Positions 3,709 through 5,575 of a stretch of DNA of 5,575 nucleotides are shown piece by piece (positions within the stretch are counted from its first letter, which is position 1; each line of letters begins with the position of its first letter). Position numbers and translations under genes: made by a program. The DNA lies in contig JAEZKN010000310.1 of assembly GCA_023415395.1 (NCBI GenBank), forward strand, positions 1-5,575. Direction: 5' to 3'. The DNA comes from Actinomycetes bacterium (GTDB lineage: Bacteria; Actinomycetota; Actinomycetes; Propionibacteriales; Nocardioidaceae). The notes beneath the pieces are model-generated. The model was not told where the DNA came from. It worked only from the letters and a program-made list of their open reading frames with translations, and did not search any database.

Positions 3709-5575
3709 ATGACCTACCCGAAGAACGACTCCGGCAGCGTGCCCTCGAGCCCCCGCTTCCCGGAGATCGAGGAGCGCATCCTCGCGTTCTGGGAGGAGGA
3801 CGGGACCTTCCAGGCCAGCGTCGACCAGCGCGACGCGGGCGAGAACGGCGCCAACGAGTTCGTCTTCTACGACGGCCCGCCGTTCGCCAACGGCCTGCCG
3901 CACTACGGCCACCTGCTCACCGGCTACGTCAAGGACCTCATCCCGCGCTACCAGACCATGCGCGGCAAGCGCGTGGAGCGCCGCTTCGGCTGGGACACCC
4001 ACGGTCTGCCGGCCGAGCTGGAGGCGATGCGCCTCAACGGCATCAAGACGACCGACGAGATCCTCGAGCTCGGCATCGAGAAGTTCAACGAGGCCTGCCG
4101 GGCCTCGGTGATGAAGTACACCGGCGAGTGGCGCGAGTACGTCACCCGCCAGGCGCGCTGGGTCGACTTCGACAACGACTACCGGACCATGAACCCCGAG
4201 TACATGGAGTCGGTGATCTGGGCCTTCAAGCAGCTGTTCGACAAGGGCCTGGTCTACGAGGGCTTCCGCGTCCTGCCCTACTGCTGGAACGACGAGACGC
4301 CGCTGTCGAACCACGAGCTGCGCATGGACGACGACGTCTACCAGAACCGCCAGGACCCCGCGGTCACCGTCGGGTACGACGTGACGACCGACGGTGCGTT
4401 TCGCGGCGCGAAGCTGCTCGTGTGGACGACGACCCCGTGGACGCTGCCGAGCAACCTCGCGGTCATGGTCGGCTCCGAGATCGACTACGTCGCGGTCGAG
4501 GCCGACGGGGTGCGCTACGTGCTCGCCGAGGCCCGCCTGGCGTCGTACGCCCGTGAGCTGGGCGACGACCCCGAGGTCACCTGGCGCGGCAAGGGCACCG
4601 ACCTCCTCGGCCTGGAGTACGCCCCGCCGTTCTCCTACTACGCCGGGCACGACCGTGCCTTCCGCCTCGTGCCCGCCGAGTTCGTCACCACCACGGACGG
4701 CACCGGGCTGGTGCACACCGCCGGCGCATTCGGTGAGGACGACAAGGTCGTCACCGACCGCGAGGGCATCGAGGCCGTGATGCCGGTCGGCAAGGACGGA
4801 CGGTTCACCTTCCCGGTCACCGACTACGAGGGTCTCCAGGTCTTCGACGCCAACCACCAGATCATCGACGACCTCAAGTCCAACGGCGGGAGCGTCACCC
4901 CCGGCACCGTCCTGCTGCGCCGGGAGACCTACGACCACAGCTACCCGCACTGCTGGCGCTGCCGCGAGCCCCTGATCTACAAGGGCGTCTCGTCCTGGTT
5001 CGTCGAGGTCACCGCGTTCAAGCAGCGGATGCTCGAGCTCAACCAGCAGATCAACTGGGTGCCCGACCACATCCAGGACGGCCAGTTCGGCAAGTGGCTC
5101 GAGAACGCCCGCGACTGGTCGATCACCCGCAACCGGTTCTGGGGCAGCCCGGTGCCGGTGTGGAAGAGCGACGACCCGACGTACCCCCGCATCGACGTCT
5201 ACGGATCGTTCGAGGAGATCGAGCGCGACTTCGGCACGCTGCCGAGGAACAGGGACGGCGAGCCCGACCTGCACCGTCCGTACGTCGACGACCTCGTGCG
5301 CCCCAACCCCGACGACCCGACCGGCCGGTCGATGATGCGCCGCGTCCCCGACGTCCTCGACGTGTGGTTCGACTCGGGCTCGATGTCGTTCGCCCAGGTG
5401 CACGTGCCGTTCGAGAACGCCGACTGGTTCACGCACCACTTCCCGGCGGACTTCATCGTCGAGTACATCGGCCAGACCCGCGGCTGGTTCTACACCCTGC
5501 ACATCCTGGCGACCGCGATCTTCGACAAGCCGGCGTTCGAGAACTGCATCAGCCACGGCATCGTGCTCGGCTCCG
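3709..5575 (+). CDS. ileS: Isoleucyl-tRNA synthetase, eukaryote-like (IleS2) type, first 622 codons
   Basis: A class I cytoplasmic enzyme that activates isoleucine with ATP and charges tRNA-Ile. The visible part covers about 60% of a usual 1030-1060 residues. The ATP-binding HIGH signature appears as HYGH (65-68) in PPFANGLPHYGHLLTG, followed by GWDTHGLPAE (94-103). The HYGHLLTGYVKD form and YCWNDETPLSNHEL (191-204) match the eukaryote-like type also found in mycobacteria, a group known for low mupirocin sensitivity. The CP1 editing domain holds the Thr-rich WTTTPWTLPSN (239-249) and HTAGAFGEDD (336-345), with the editing Asp pair present but Gly339 where Pro is usual. Later come PHCWRC (413-418), RDWSITRNRFWGSPVPVW (468-485), DVWFDSG (551-557) and GQTRGWF (588-594). 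The KMSKS loop, anticodon-binding domain and C-terminus lie beyond the right edge. ATG at 3709 has AGGAG 7 bases upstream and follows an Ile T-box, which independently confirms the identity. Confidence 0.97.
   Translation, partial: MTYPKNDSGSVPSSPRFPEIEERILAFWEEDGTFQASVDQRDAGENGANEFVFYDGPPFANGLPHYGHLLTGYVKDLIPRYQTMRGKRVERRFGWDTHGLPAELEAMRLNGIKTTDEILELGIEKFNEACRASVMKYTGEWREYVTRQARWVDFDNDYRTMNPEYMESVIWAFKQLFDKGLVYEGFRVLPYCWNDETPLSNHELRMDDDVYQNRQDPAVTVGYDVTTDGAFRGAKLLVWTTTPWTLPSNLAVMVGSEIDYVAVEADGVRYVLAEARLASYARELGDDPEVTWRGKGTDLLGLEYAPPFSYYAGHDRAFRLVPAEFVTTTDGTGLVHTAGAFGEDDKVVTDREGIEAVMPVGKDGRFTFPVTDYEGLQVFDANHQIIDDLKSNGGSVTPGTVLLRRETYDHSYPHCWRCREPLIYKGVSSWFVEVTAFKQRMLELNQQINWVPDHIQDGQFGKWLENARDWSITRNRFWGSPVPVWKSDDPTYPRIDVYGSFEEIERDFGTLPRNRDGEPDLHRPYVDDLVRPNPDDPTGRSMMRRVPDVLDVWFDSGSMSFAQVHVPFENADWFTHHFPADFIVEYIGQTRGWFYTLHILATAIFDKPAFENCISHGIVLGS

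Noticed and set aside
3610..5556. A 648-codon open frame on the minus strand opposite ileS
   Set aside because: Long antisense frames are expected in GC-rich coding DNA; the plus-strand frame has unmistakable IleRS motifs and the antisense product is low-complexity Arg/Val/Asp-rich with no known pattern.

Overview
The window is very GC-rich, with strong third-position G/C bias. It carries an actinobacterial-type DapD, a eukaryote-like (IleS2-type) isoleucyl-tRNA synthetase and an ultrashort-stem T-box leader of the kind described in Actinobacteria. This points to a high-GC actinomycete; the style of the AbiEi/nuclease-like protein suggests a Nocardioides-like member of the Propionibacteriales, which is inference from remembered family resemblance. 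All of the window except two intergenic stretches is coding.

Left half (1-2140), minus strand, read right to left: two paralogous DinB/DUF664 proteins joined by a 4-base GTGA overlap; then, after 32 bases, dapD (lysine and diaminopimelate synthesis), with its own likely promoter giving a leaderless GTG start; then, 10 bases on, the first 58 codons of a membrane-anchored or secreted protein cut by the window edge.

Middle (2141-3480): a plus-strand gene of 351 codons with an AbiEi-like N-terminal half and a DUF559/Vsr-like nuclease-fold C-terminal half. It is bracketed by two nearly identical 71-base hairpin elements (69 of 71 bases the same) in the same orientation, 1198 bases apart. Copy 1 lies between divergent genes, where it cannot be a terminator for either. 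This hairpin-gene-hairpin unit is the most unusual thing in the window and could be a mobile or self-regulated cassette.

Right part (3481-5575), plus strand: a promoter, a complete isoleucine-specific T-box leader with specifier AUC in a short stem I loop, a textbook T-box bulge UGGU and an overlapping hairpin just before the Shine-Dalgarno sequence, followed by ileS, of which the first 622 codons are present. The leader has no terminator U-tract, so control is most likely at translation: uncharged tRNA-Ile stabilises the antisequestrator and frees the ribosome binding site.
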